Assembly (NCBI RefSeq): GCF_000013345.1
Contig: NC_007777.1
Span: 868,001 to 932,000, forward strand
Direction of reading: 5' to 3'
DNA from: Frankia casuarinae
Lineage (GTDB): Bacteria > Actinomycetota > Actinomycetes > Frankiales > Frankiaceae
DNA: 64,000 nt
The translations under genes and the position numbers were made by a program. The notes under the pieces are model-generated. The model was not told where the DNA came from and did no database searches. It worked only from the letters and a program-made list of their open reading frames with translations. Below, one piece after another: positions 44,238 to 52,760 of this stretch (its first letter is position 1; every line of letters starts with the position of its first letter).

Positions 44238-47200
44238 CTATCGGCGTCTGCCGGCCCACTGCTGTATGAGGGCTGCGGCGGCCTCGTGGTCGATGGTAAC
44301 TCGGTTGCTGAGTACGGCGTGCGCGGCGGCGAGTTTCCTGACGAGCTTGTCGATGAATGCATGTGTGTCATCGCGGCTGAGGTTTCCTTCGGTGATGATT
44401 TTTGTGTAGCGGACGGTGTCGACGATGGCGGACTTCACCCGTTCGTGGGAGAGGTAGGTGTCGAGGTCTGACTGCCATCCCTCGGTGGCCGGACCGTTGA
44501 CAACGGAGGTCCACCCATGGACGAGTGCGGCTGACTCGTCGGGCTGGTAGCTCATCTTGTGCAGGTGGACCGCAAGATCATAGACCGGATCGCCCCACAG
44601 GGCGAGTTCCCAGTCGAGGAAGTAGGCTTGGCCATCCGAGATGATGATGTTCTTGCGGTGGATGTCGGTATGGAGAAGGCGGAAAGGCCGCGGGTGCAGC
44701 GTCGTCCATCGACTGTTGATCTCGGTGAGCGCGTCGATGGGGATGCCGAACTCGGCGTACAGATCGCCGAAGTCGGGAAGGAACCGGGAATGCACGCCTG
44801 CGGTGACAGCGGACAGGCGGCGGGCGAAGTCGGCGGTCCGCCCGTCCGCCGGCCAGCCTGGCGGCGATTGCGGCAGGCGTTCGCGCGGGACGAGGCCGAG
44901 CTGCCCGAAGAGTTCCACGACGTCGCCGATGACGTGGTCGGGGACACGGGTGCCGCGTGGTGCGGTGTTGTCGAGGAGCTGACCGGGAAGGAATTCCACG
45001 ATCTGATAGCGGGGCTGCATGCGGGCGTAGAGCAGACGGGGCGCGTGGGTCACGGTCCCGCGGATGGCGCGCAGCACGTCCCCTTCCGGCCAGATCATCA
45101 GGTCCATGATGTCGCTGCCCGGAATCGGGATACGAACAATCACGTCTCCGGCCGGCGTGTCCATCCGGATGTTGTGATTGTAGAAACCCGACGCGGCATC
45201 GGGGCGCCCGACCGCCTGCCGGTACAGTTCGTCGGGCCGCCACGTGTGCCCGTTGAGCAGGTCGGCGACGAAGTCCTCGACGCGGGCGTCAAGATCGGTA
45301 AGCGTGCCGAACGGCTGGATTCCTGCCCGTGCCCGGCTCGCGGCGGCGGTCACCTGCCCGTCATCGATGCCGAGGATGGACAGTGCGTGCGCCGAGCAGA
45401 GGATGATTGTCGGGTAGACGTCGGCTGCTTCCAGCTCGCGGACGCTCCACTGGAGCGAGGAAACCGCTTCGTCGAGCTGACCCCGGCGAGCATGGACCAG
45501 GGCGCGGTAGAACTCGGCGCGGGCTCGACCGGAGCGATACCCGACCCCATCGAGGGCGGCGCACGCGGACCGTAGGGAGGTCTCGGCCTCGTCGAGCTGA
45601 CCGCATCGGAGCTGCCCGATGGCGAGAGCGGTATACGCCTTGCCGAGCTCGTGATGGGCGCCGATCTCGCGTTGGATCTCGATCGCCTGGCCTGCCTCGA
45701 CGATGGCCTCGGCAGGGTGGGTATAGGCGAGGAGTTCGGCCCGGTTGGTCTGGATGTTGGCCAACCCGAGAACGCTATCGGCTGCGGCGTAGTGGGCGGC
45801 GGCCTCGTCGAGATAGCGGGCGGCGGCGTCGAACTCGAACGCGAACCGGTGGGCGAGGTGACGCATCCGGGCCACGTCTCCGTGAAACTCGGTGTCCTGC
45901 CCCGGAGCGGACGCACTCAGGTCGGTGGCGAGTGCTTCCGCGTCTCGGAACCGGCCCTGGGCCATGTGAAGGTCGGCGGCCCACAGGCCCGCGGTCAGCC
46001 GGGATGCCCCCGTGGCGTGGTCCCAGACCTGGGTGTAGGCGTCGAGCGCGGCCCGGGTCTCACCGGCGATGCGTCGACCATGTCCGGCGGCCACGGCGAG
46101 CCGCGCGCCGACCATTGTGTCGATGGCCAGAGCGGTGACCGGTTCGGGAACCAGCGCCGTGACCGTGGCCGCGTCGCCGAGGCGAATCGCCGCCTCAGCC
46201 TGCAGGCACCGCAGCGCTTCGGGCAGGTTGTCGTGGTCGGGTTGGTCGTTGAGCCGGGCGCGCAGGTCCTCGGTGATGCCTTGGGCTGCGCTGTGTCCCC
46301 CACGGCGAACCGCGTGGTCGGCATAGCCGAGGATGCTCTCGCCGCTGATCTGCCGACCCCGCAGGGCGTGATACGCGGCCTCCCGCAGGGCGCGGGCGGC
46401 ATGAGCGCCGCTGTCCTGGCCGGTCGCCTGGTCGGCCCGGTTCTCCCACAGTCCCTGTAGCAGGGCGTGGATGTCGGTGGTAGTGCCCGGAGAAAGCCGT
46501 TCCCGCAGGGCTGCGGCCATGAGCTGATGAAACCGCAGCGCGGTGTTCGCCGGGTATACGAATGAATATGCGGTGAGGGATTCCCAGGCGATGCGATGTC
46601 CCGGGAGATGGAACGTGGCCGTCAGCATCCGAAAAATATCATAGTCGAAGATTCGCGCCGGGCTCAGGACCTCCAGTGATCGAATCTCTTCCGGGGCGAC
46701 ATGCTGAAGAAAGCGCGCCAAGATCTCCTGCTGGGACACGAGGGCACCGCTGACCCGCCCACCGGTCTGCAGGTGCGTGTCCACCGCCAGGTTCAGATAG
46801 AATGGGAGACCTGCGCTGGCGTCCGCAATTGTCTGGCGCTGGAACGGATCGGTGATCCCACCGGTGTCGAGGAGTTCCAGCCGGGCTTCCATGGGCAGGC
46901 CGCCGATGTCGCATATCTCGATGAGGCCGTCCCAGTCGGGATCCGTCAGTTCCCACCGCAACGGTTCCCGGCTGGCGATGACCACCAGGCCGCGGTCGAG
47001 CTGTGCCACGAGATCACGTAGCCAGGCATCCGCGAGTTGCGCCCGTCCGGTGCGTACCGGGCTCGGCACCAGTGCCTCGTGGCTGTCAAGGATGATCACA
47101 TACTGTCTGTCCTGGCTGGCAGCCCGAAGGTCTTCAGCGAACAGAAACGTGACGGCGTCGGCGAGCTCACTGTTCGGCAGGTCGTCGAGTGTCGCCAGGG

Positions 47201-47720
47201 TGGGATCGCGCCGCACCCGCAGGCGGCGGCGTATGTCGCAGCCGCCACGCTCCAACAGCTTGATAAGGCCGCGGGCCGTACCGAAAATCGGAATTCCGGT
47301 CATCGTGTCGGCGATATCCGCGAGAATGGAACTCTCGTCGACGAATGCCAGTTCCGAACGGTTCAACCGCAGATGTGGGTGTAGCCGCTGCCACAGCACT
47401 GCGTAGGCGATGTCGAAGCGATCGAAGTGTACCCCTTGCGACCCCAGTTCGTTGCGTAGCACCGCCAGCGCGTCTTCCTGCTGGCGCAACGAGTGCACCT
47501 GCAGATCGAGTGATGCCGTTCGATACCGGGTTGCCGCCCGGTCCTTCAACTCGCGCAGTAGTCGTGACTTACCTATACCGCCCACGCCGATGGCGTTGAA
47601 GACCCGTGGACCGTCACCTAGATGGGTCAGCTCTTCGGCGAAAGCCGCCAGCACCGGTTCGCGGTCCACGAAACGCCGCTGCAGTGCGGCGACCCGATGA
47701 AACCGTGGCGCAGGCGCCAT
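44238..47720 (-). CDS. NTPase-TPR-APH kinase fusion protein
   Basis: 1160 residues, not a named family. Domain 1 (about 15-400) is a STAND/NB-ARC-like P-loop NTPase: Walker A GVGGIGKS (45-52), Walker B-like YVIILDSHEA (207-216), VIASRE (248-252) and a GLP-type motif ASAGLPFYLNLAV (301-313), with a winged-helix-like part after it. Domain 2 (about 450-820) is helical repeats resembling TPR. Domain 3 (about 830-1140) is an aminoglycoside phosphotransferase/choline kinase-like fold: N-lobe GDVIVRIPIPG, catalytic loop LLHTDIHRKN (H1017, D1019, N1024) and metal-binding DWE (1036-1038), so it looks active. ATG 47720 has GGAGG six bases upstream. Reverse strand inside the Tad locus. Role unknown; sensor-driven kinase is an inference. 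Confidence 0.85.
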   Translation of the reverse strand: MAPAPRFHRVAALQRRFVDREPVLAAFAEELTHLGDGPRVFNAIGVGGIGKSRLLRELKDRAATRYRTASLDLQVHSLRQQEDALAVLRNELGSQGVHFDRFDIAYAVLWQRLHPHLRLNRSELAFVDESSILADIADTMTGIPIFGTARGLIKLLERGGCDIRRRLRVRRDPTLATLDDLPNSELADAVTFLFAEDLRAASQDRQYVIILDSHEALVPSPVRTGRAQLADAWLRDLVAQLDRGLVVIASREPLRWELTDPDWDGLIEICDIGGLPMEARLELLDTGGITDPFQRQTIADASAGLPFYLNLAVDTHLQTGGRVSGALVSQQEILARFLQHVAPEEIRSLEVLSPARIFDYDIFRMLTATFHLPGHRIAWESLTAYSFVYPANTALRFHQLMAAALRERLSPGTTTDIHALLQGLWENRADQATGQDSGAHAARALREAAYHALRGRQISGESILGYADHAVRRGGHSAAQGITEDLRARLNDQPDHDNLPEALRCLQAEAAIRLGDAATVTALVPEPVTALAIDTMVGARLAVAAGHGRRIAGETRAALDAYTQVWDHATGASRLTAGLWAADLHMAQGRFRDAEALATDLSASAPGQDTEFHGDVARMRHLAHRFAFEFDAAARYLDEAAAHYAAADSVLGLANIQTNRAELLAYTHPAEAIVEAGQAIEIQREIGAHHELGKAYTALAIGQLRCGQLDEAETSLRSACAALDGVGYRSGRARAEFYRALVHARRGQLDEAVSSLQWSVRELEAADVYPTIILCSAHALSILGIDDGQVTAAASRARAGIQPFGTLTDLDARVEDFVADLLNGHTWRPDELYRQAVGRPDAASGFYNHNIRMDTPAGDVIVRIPIPGSDIMDLMIWPEGDVLRAIRGTVTHAPRLLYARMQPRYQIVEFLPGQLLDNTAPRGTRVPDHVIGDVVELFGQLGLVPRERLPQSPPGWPADGRTADFARRLSAVTAGVHSRFLPDFGDLYAEFGIPIDALTEINSRWTTLHPRPFRLLHTDIHRKNIIISDGQAYFLDWELALWGDPVYDLAVHLHKMSYQPDESAALVHGWTSVVNGPATEGWQSDLDTYLSHERVKSAIVDTVRYTKIITEGNLSRDDTHAFIDKLVRKLAAAHAVLSNRVTIDHEAAAALIQQWAGRRR

Positions 47721-47767
47721 GTAAACCTCCGACCATCACAGACCGCGATACCGTCGAGGACGATGCA

Positions 47768-47773
47768 ATCATA
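47768..47773 (-). promoter_or_regulatory. candidate -10 element for the NTPase-kinase gene
   Basis: tatgat on the minus strand, 48 bp before the ATG. No convincing -35 hexamer at the usual distance. Confidence 0.3.
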
Positions 47774-47836
47774 GTCGAGCTTGACGACGCACGATGGACC
47801 AGCACATCGTGCTGCGGCGCGATCCGATCCTTCCGA

Positions 47837-47867
47837 CCCGCACCCGGGGGGCGAGCCCGGGTGCGGG
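47837..47867 (-). terminator. 12-bp perfect GC hairpin after the hydrolase gene
   Basis: Arms cccgcacccggg (47837-47848) and cccgggtgcggg (47856-47867), loop of seven. It lies 54 bp past the hydrolase stop and before the NTPase-kinase promoter, so it probably separates their transcripts. A partial copy of one arm follows at about 47882. Confidence 0.7.
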
Positions 47868-47920
47868 ACCGCGACCACGGTTCCGCACCCGGGTAGGCGT
47901 GCGCCGTGGGATCCGGTCGG

Positions 47921-49609
47921 CTAGTCGTTCTCGAGCGGAATCTCGTCGAGCGGGATGTTCAGGTAGGACGAGGAGCCGTCGGTGGACGAGATCTCGATTT
48001 TGCTGTTGGTGACGGTGGCGTCGCCGAAGAACCTGTCCTTGGTGTCCACGACCAGCTGTATCTGGTGGCCCGGCGTGATGCGGTAGTCGGCCGGCTGTAG
48101 GTGGATGTCGATCGTTTGCGTCTCTCCCTCGCGGTCGTTGAGCAGGGTGAAGGGCGCGCTGGTGATGATTTTTGCCTTACCGGTACCCGGGTCGACGTCG
48201 AACAGGTGCGCCACGAGCGTCGCGCTCTTCGCGGACGGGGTGACCGTGAGATGCGCCGAGACGGTTCCGGTGATCTGACTCGGTGCGGTGAGCGGTTCGG
48301 TCGACCACACCGCGGCGTCCTCGCGGGAGATCTCCGAGGTCTCGTACACGATCGGAGCCCCCAGTCTTTCGAGGACGCCGGTCTTTACCAGGGCCGGGGC
48401 TATCAGTGCTGGGGTGTCCGTGCCGGCCCGGAAGGTGTGGCTCCACCCGGAGTTGGGCTGAGGCGTCAGTGAGCCGTCCGATGTCCCCGGCAGCGGCGCG
48501 TTCAGGTAGTAGCGTCGCGGCGGCAGCGTGTACGAGTCCCAGTCGGCGAGCTTCTTGATCGTGAACAGGTTGTGCATGTACTCGGTGTGCACGTCGCCGT
48601 CGTTCTCCACGCCGTTCTCCTCGTCGGCAACGAAGCGGTCCAGCCAGCGGAAGGTCGTCGCTGTCGGACGACTGATGCCGCCGAGAAATCCCTTGATCTC
48701 GTCGCCGCCGTGATCTCCGATCAGTACCAGGAGACGTTTGGGACCGATCAATGCGTTGAAGAACTCCACCACCGCGGGTACCGAGAAGATGGTCTCGTGC
48801 CAGTAGGTGCCGAGGAAGATGGGGACCCTCCTGGCGTTGAGCTCGTTCAGATAGGTAACCGGTGAACGGACCGCGCTGAACTCCAGCAGCCGTTCGATAT
48901 TCCGATTCGCCCGGAAGTCGTCGAAGATTTCCCTGACTTCGGCGGAGAGGTTCTCCTCGCCGAACAGCTTGGCGAGCTCCTCGAACGCCAGCAGGTGTCG
49001 TGTCTCGTTCTCGTACAGCGATCGGCCCAGATCGGCCCAGGCGCTCTGCGCGCACACGGCCCGCACCCGGTCGTCATGCGCCGCGATGATCAGGCTCTGG
49101 CCGGCGCCGTAGGACGACCCCGCGAACCCGATCCGATCCTGATCCGCGCGGTCGGGATAGGTGTTCAGTACCCAGTCGATCACGGCCGAGCCGTCCGCCC
49201 GGTCCCGCGGACCGGCGACGTCTATCTTCCCTGTGGAGTCGGCGATCCCACGCTCGCTGTACGCGACCGCCAGATATCCCTTGAGCGCGAAGTTCAGGAG
49301 CATCCCCGGATACGACTTCCATCCCGTCGGCGCCAGCGGAGCCGGCATGATGACAACCGGGTGCGGCCCCGGCTTGAGGGGGACCAGCACGCCGGCGTCG
49401 AGTTGGACGTCGGCATCGGCTCCGGGGATCCTGGTCGCCGTGAAGGTCCCCGCCCCCCGCAGTTCCCCGAACTTTGCCACGGTCGCCGGCGGGAGATTCT
49501 TGAAGTCGCCGCTCTCGAGATTCTCGAGAGCGGCGATCTCCGCGTCGAGCAGTGTTCTGTCATTGGGCGCGAAATCGAACACGTTCGTGGTCTTGGCAGC
49601 CGTGGTCAC
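47921..49609 (-). CDS. CocE/NonD-type alpha/beta hydrolase
   Basis: 562 residues. N-terminal alpha/beta hydrolase with GMLLNFALKGYLAVAYSERG, nucleophile elbow GFAGSSYGAGQS (GxSxG) and a plausible acid/His set (WHETIF, GDHGGDE). The C-terminal ~200 residues form a jelly-roll like the X-Pro dipeptidyl-peptidase family (TGTVSAHLTVTPSAKSATLV, TPGHQIQLVVDTKDRFFG). Such enzymes hydrolyse esters or Xaa-Pro peptides; no signal peptide is seen. GTG 49609 has AAGGGG nine bases upstream. It belongs to the reverse-strand cassette in the Tad locus. Substrate unknown. Confidence 0.88.
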   Translation of the reverse strand: MTTAAKTTNVFDFAPNDRTLLDAEIAALENLESGDFKNLPPATVAKFGELRGAGTFTATRIPGADADVQLDAGVLVPLKPGPHPVVIMPAPLAPTGWKSYPGMLLNFALKGYLAVAYSERGIADSTGKIDVAGPRDRADGSAVIDWVLNTYPDRADQDRIGFAGSSYGAGQSLIIAAHDDRVRAVCAQSAWADLGRSLYENETRHLLAFEELAKLFGEENLSAEVREIFDDFRANRNIERLLEFSAVRSPVTYLNELNARRVPIFLGTYWHETIFSVPAVVEFFNALIGPKRLLVLIGDHGGDEIKGFLGGISRPTATTFRWLDRFVADEENGVENDGDVHTEYMHNLFTIKKLADWDSYTLPPRRYYLNAPLPGTSDGSLTPQPNSGWSHTFRAGTDTPALIAPALVKTGVLERLGAPIVYETSEISREDAAVWSTEPLTAPSQITGTVSAHLTVTPSAKSATLVAHLFDVDPGTGKAKIITSAPFTLLNDREGETQTIDIHLQPADYRITPGHQIQLVVDTKDRFFGDATVTNSKIEISSTDGSSSYLNIPLDEIPLEND

Positions 49610-50221
49610 TTGGATGATCCCCTTCTGGGTATGGGAAAAGGAGCCTGCCGGCGAACCTGGCCGACGGACGCGCGATCGTCCGCGGCCGTGACGAGGTGAG
49701 ATCCGGATATCGGATCCGTGGTGCGGAAGTCTCCCGGTGCACGGGTTCGGAGCCTAGAGGTGTACGCGATCGTCAGGGGTGAGGTGAGTACTTTGTCCGC
49801 GCGCCGTACGGCAAGATGGTTTTGACCCGCACGCGGCTGCTGGTTACGAGCGAAGCCCTGCAGCCAGGACAGCGAGAGTACGAACAGCGCCAGCACGCCC
49901 ACAGCGGCGAGCCACCGCCCGAGGCCCGCGGGCGAGCGGAAGCCGATGGCGAAGGCCACGCCGAACACCAGCGCCGTCGAGACGAGATTGCGAGCACGCT
50001 CGCCACGACGTGTCCCACGATCAGTGCGCCGCCGTTGACGTCCATCGAGCGGAACCGGTCGATGACTCCGGTAGTAAGGCGGATCAGTGCCGCATGACCG
50101 TATTCTCCCGCAATGGGGCTGCTATTCTTCCACAATAGGGTTGCTAATAGGGTTGCTGGGGCAGTGGGTTTCCGGCCTCGCCTGTTCGGCCTTCCGGCAG
50201 GAGCGTCAGCAAGGAGAACGC
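49610..50221. other. 612-bp region with ABC-permease remnant and tadG leader
   Basis: No intact gene. It contains the minus-strand permease remnant (49850-50096), the leader of the hydrolase gene, and the upstream region of the tadG-like gene, including gggttgctaatagggttgct repeats at about 50138-50158. Confidence 0.55.
49850..50096 (-). pseudogene. fragment of ABC-2 type (DrrB-like) permease with frameshift
   Basis: Reading leftward, one frame gives ALIRLTTGVIDRFRSMDVNG then GGALIVGHVVASVL; after about 49990 homology continues in the next frame as RNLVSTALVFGVAFAIGF and RWLAAVGVLALFVLSLSWL. Together these match the middle of daunorubicin-resistance-type ABC permeases. A one-base loss around gtgctcgcaat joins them. 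Both ends of the gene are missing, so it is a decayed remnant, same strand as the hydrolase and the NTPase-kinase gene. Confidence 0.7.
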
Positions 50222-50935
50222 GTGCCCGTGACCAAACATGTGCCTGTGACCAGCGGCGGGACGGGGTCGGCCGGAGCAACGGGGTCGGCCGGAGCAACGG
50301 GGTCGGCCGGAGCAACGGGGTCGGCCGGAGCAACGGGGTCGGCCGGAGTAACGGGGTCGGCCGGAGTAACGGGGTCGACCGGAGTAACGGGGTCGACCGG
50401 AACACCGGACGGAGTCGTCCGCCCGGACGGAGTCGTCCGCCCGGACGGAGTCGTCCGCCCGGACGGAGTCGTCCGCCCGGACGGAGTCGTCCGCCCGGAC
50501 GGGACCAACCGCGCGGACGGCGGGACCATTCTCGTGCTGACGTTGGGGTATCTCATGGTCGCGGCGATGCTGGTGGTCGTTGTGACCGACGTGTCCGCCG
50601 TCTACCTCGCTCGTCGGTCGGTGGCCTCGGCCGCCGACGGCGCCGCGCTGGCCGCTGCCCAGCGCATCGACGAGAACGCGATCTACACCACCACCGACGC
50701 CTTCGAGCGCCTGCCCCTCGCCGACATCGCCACGACCGTCGATCAGTACCAGCGCCGGGCCGATCCGAGTGGCCGCACGATCCTCACCTCCACCCTCGTC
50801 GACGCGACGACGGTGGAGGTGGAGGGCACGCGTGTGGTCGACCTTCCGGTCGTCGGCTCCCTCGGGGTGGGTCCGGTCACGGTACGTGCCGGAGCGCAGG
50901 CACAGTCGGTGGTCCGCCAGCCCGCTGCACCATGA
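50222..50935 (+). CDS. TadG-related pilus protein with hexapeptide repeat tail
   Basis: 237 residues from GTG 50222 (AAGGAG six bases upstream). The N-terminal third is two arrays of hexapeptides: SAGATG/SAGVTG/STGVTG (eight units) and VVRPDG (five units). Then comes the Tad N-terminal motif DGGTILVLTLGYLMVAAMLV with a membrane helix and VYLARRSVASAADGAALAAA, the hallmark of TadG-like proteins. The C-terminal part is extracytoplasmic. It would be the last gene of the tadE block but for the reverse-strand cassette between them. Its 3' end overlaps the convergent gene by 59 bp. Confidence 0.82.
   Translation: MPVTKHVPVTSGGTGSAGATGSAGATGSAGATGSAGATGSAGVTGSAGVTGSTGVTGSTGTPDGVVRPDGVVRPDGVVRPDGVVRPDGVVRPDGTNRADGGTILVLTLGYLMVAAMLVVVVTDVSAVYLARRSVASAADGAALAAAQRIDENAIYTTTDAFERLPLADIATTVDQYQRRADPSGRTILTSTLVDATTVEVEGTRVVDLPVVGSLGVGPVTVRAGAQAQSVVRQPAAP
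50263..50406 (+). repeat. 18-bp tandem repeat, eight copies
   Basis: Unit ggggtcggccggagcaac, eight copies with a few single-base variants (first four identical), encoding SAGATG-like hexapeptides in the TadG-like protein. Confidence 0.95.
50407..50496 (+). repeat. 18-bp tandem repeat, five copies
   Basis: Unit ggacggagtcgtccgccc, five identical copies directly after the previous array, encoding DGVVRP hexapeptides. Confidence 0.95.
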
Positions 50936-51995
50936 CGCCGGCCGGCGCCGGAACGCCGAACCGCGCCGGTTGCGTGCGCGTCACCCGTTGGCTTTCCTCC
51001 GACCCCTGATGCAACCAGGTCGAGGTGGCGTCCATGAGATCGTCGAGACCGTGGCCGGTGCGGCGCTCGGCCAGATCCGACACGTCCCGGACCAGCCGGG
51101 CCACCCATTCGGCCGGCCGCCCGGCGGACAGCGCCACCGCCTGAGCGGCGTGCTGGGCTGCCTCGTCGCGATCCGGGACCTCCCGGGCCAGCGCGGCCCG
51201 GGCCTGCGCCATCCGCACCGAGACCACCATGCCCGTCTGGCCGCTGCCGGTGATCAACGTCGAGGCGCGTTCCAGGTGAGGCGTGGCCTCGTCGGCCGCG
51301 CCGACGGTGGTCAGGGCCTCGGCGCAGGCCAAGGCCAGATCCGCCGGGGAGTAAGTGTCGAGCGAGAAACCCGGCGAGCCGTGGGCGGTGTCGTCGAGCC
51401 GTTCCATCGTCTGCCAGGCTCTGGCGACGGCGTCCCGGACGCCTGCCCGGTCGCCGGTCGCCGCACAGGCGCTGGTGACGACCTTCCCGGCGATGAGGGC
51501 CCGGGTGGAGCTGTGCCCCGCGATCCGCGCCGCCGCCCCGGCGATCTGCAAGGACACCGCCGGGCTGTGTGGGCGGACCACCCGGGCGCGCAGGGCCAGG
51601 GCGCGGGCGGCGAGTGGCCCGTCCCCGGCCGCCCGGGCGAGCGCCGCGGCCCGGTCGGCCCGCGCAGCGGCGTCGGAGTGTTTGCCGCGGTCGTAGGCGG
51701 TGGCAGCAGCCACCGTCGTGACCGCCGCGTGCAGCCGCATCCACTCCAGCGCCGGCCGGCCGCGCAGCCGGTGCTCCCGGGGCACGGTCTGTGTCGTGCG
51801 CTCCAGCGAGACCAGGGCGGACGTGGTAGTGATCAGATCAGACGTCTCGTAGGCCCTGACCGTCGCGGTCAGGGCTGCCATGCAGGCTTCGTGCAGGCCG
51901 GACGCGTCGCCGCGCAGACTCACGGAGCCCACCGCCGCGAGGCCGGTGGCAACCAGGACAGAGCGTCGGTCTGCGACCTCCGGGACCTCCGACAC
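50877..51995 (-). CDS. TPR-like protein resembling the C-terminal part of XRE regulators
   Basis: 372 residues from GTG 51995 (GGAGGG seven bases upstream). A short Arg-rich start leads to a hydrophobic segment (RRSVLVATGLAAVGSVSL), then Ala/Arg-rich helical repeats (AAARADRAAALARAAGDGPL; LACAEALTTVGAADEATPHL). This resembles the sensory half of actinobacterial XRE-type regulators but there is no helix-turn-helix, so it may be a derived or truncated form. It converges on the tadG-like gene with a 59-bp overlap. Role unknown. Confidence 0.7.
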   Translation of the reverse strand: MSEVPEVADRRSVLVATGLAAVGSVSLRGDASGLHEACMAALTATVRAYETSDLITTTSALVSLERTTQTVPREHRLRGRPALEWMRLHAAVTTVAAATAYDRGKHSDAAARADRAAALARAAGDGPLAARALALRARVVRPHSPAVSLQIAGAAARIAGHSSTRALIAGKVVTSACAATGDRAGVRDAVARAWQTMERLDDTAHGSPGFSLDTYSPADLALACAEALTTVGAADEATPHLERASTLITGSGQTGMVVSVRMAQARAALAREVPDRDEAAQHAAQAVALSAGRPAEWVARLVRDVSDLAERRTGHGLDDLMDATSTWLHQGSEESQRVTRTQPARFGVPAPAGVMVQRAGGPPTVPALRHVP

Positions 51996-52760
51996 GATGG
52001 GACCCTCCGTGCTCCTGCGGGAATGATCGCGGCCTTCCGCTGGCACGCGACGGGGCGGTGAGTCGCCGCCGCTAACGGCGTGATCCGATCGCTCGGACGA
52101 CGGATCCGGTTATTCACGGCGGCCTTCCTCCTCTTCCCGTGGTAGTGGTCGGTTTCCCGTGGTAGGGGTCGGTCCTTGAGTCTTCGTCCCGTCCCGGCGA
52201 CATCGACCGGTGCACACGCGCGCACCGGTCGATGCGTCCGAGCTCTCCGCATCCGGGCTCTCCATGGCCGACACCCATATGGTCGCGGGGCCGCACTGTC
52301 CCGACGAAACCCGGCGTTCACGTATTCGTGCGCGAAGCGCCGCCTTCGAAGGTATCGTTTGGGGGCCGCGGACGCGTCGAGTTGTGCGCACTCGGCGATG
52401 TGGTACGTGTCTCTTCAGGGATTGGTATCGGTTGTTGTCGGAGGTTGTTGTCGGACGGCTGAACCGCCTGACCGCCCGGGGCCGCCGTAACGATTGTCCG
52501 CAGTGCGGGCGTCGGTTGGCCGAAATGCTCGTGGCATCCCGCGAATGTTTCATCCTCGTGTCGTCGAGCCATTGCATGTTTCGCCACGATGATGTTTCCC
52601 GGTCGAGGCGTCGTCGGGATGCCGTCGGGATGCCGTCGGGAGGTCGCGGGGATGCCGTCGGGGCTCGGCGCGACGCCGATGCGAACTCGGCCGGCTCCCG
52701 TCCGGGCGGACAAGATCCGTTGTGGCGGTGGCCCCGGGCGCCGCCGGTAAGGTGAACAGC
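51996..52760. other. 765-bp intergenic region before prfB
   Basis: No supported gene. It has a 13-bp inverted repeat at 52201-52234, short direct repeats (tcccgtggtag, 52136 and 52156), and a degenerate gatgccgtcggg array (52618-52662). A plus-strand frame at 52210-52755 has four Cys residues but Arg-rich composition; I do not call it. Confidence 0.5.
52201..52234. repeat. 13-bp perfect inverted repeat
   Basis: catcgaccggtgc (52201-52213) and gcaccggtcgatg (52222-52234) with an 8-nt spacer. It may be a terminator-like hairpin or operator in the long gap before prfB. Confidence 0.6.

Noticed and set aside
49773-50405. Frame with PTPLLR repeats
   Set aside because: The repeats are the antisense of the tadG arrays; only the short permease-like stretch within it is meaningful and is listed as a pseudogene.
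52210-52755. Plus-strand frame with CGTC and CPQC pairs
   Set aside because: Possible zinc-binding look, but otherwise Arg-rich, crosses a repeat array, and no ribosome site.
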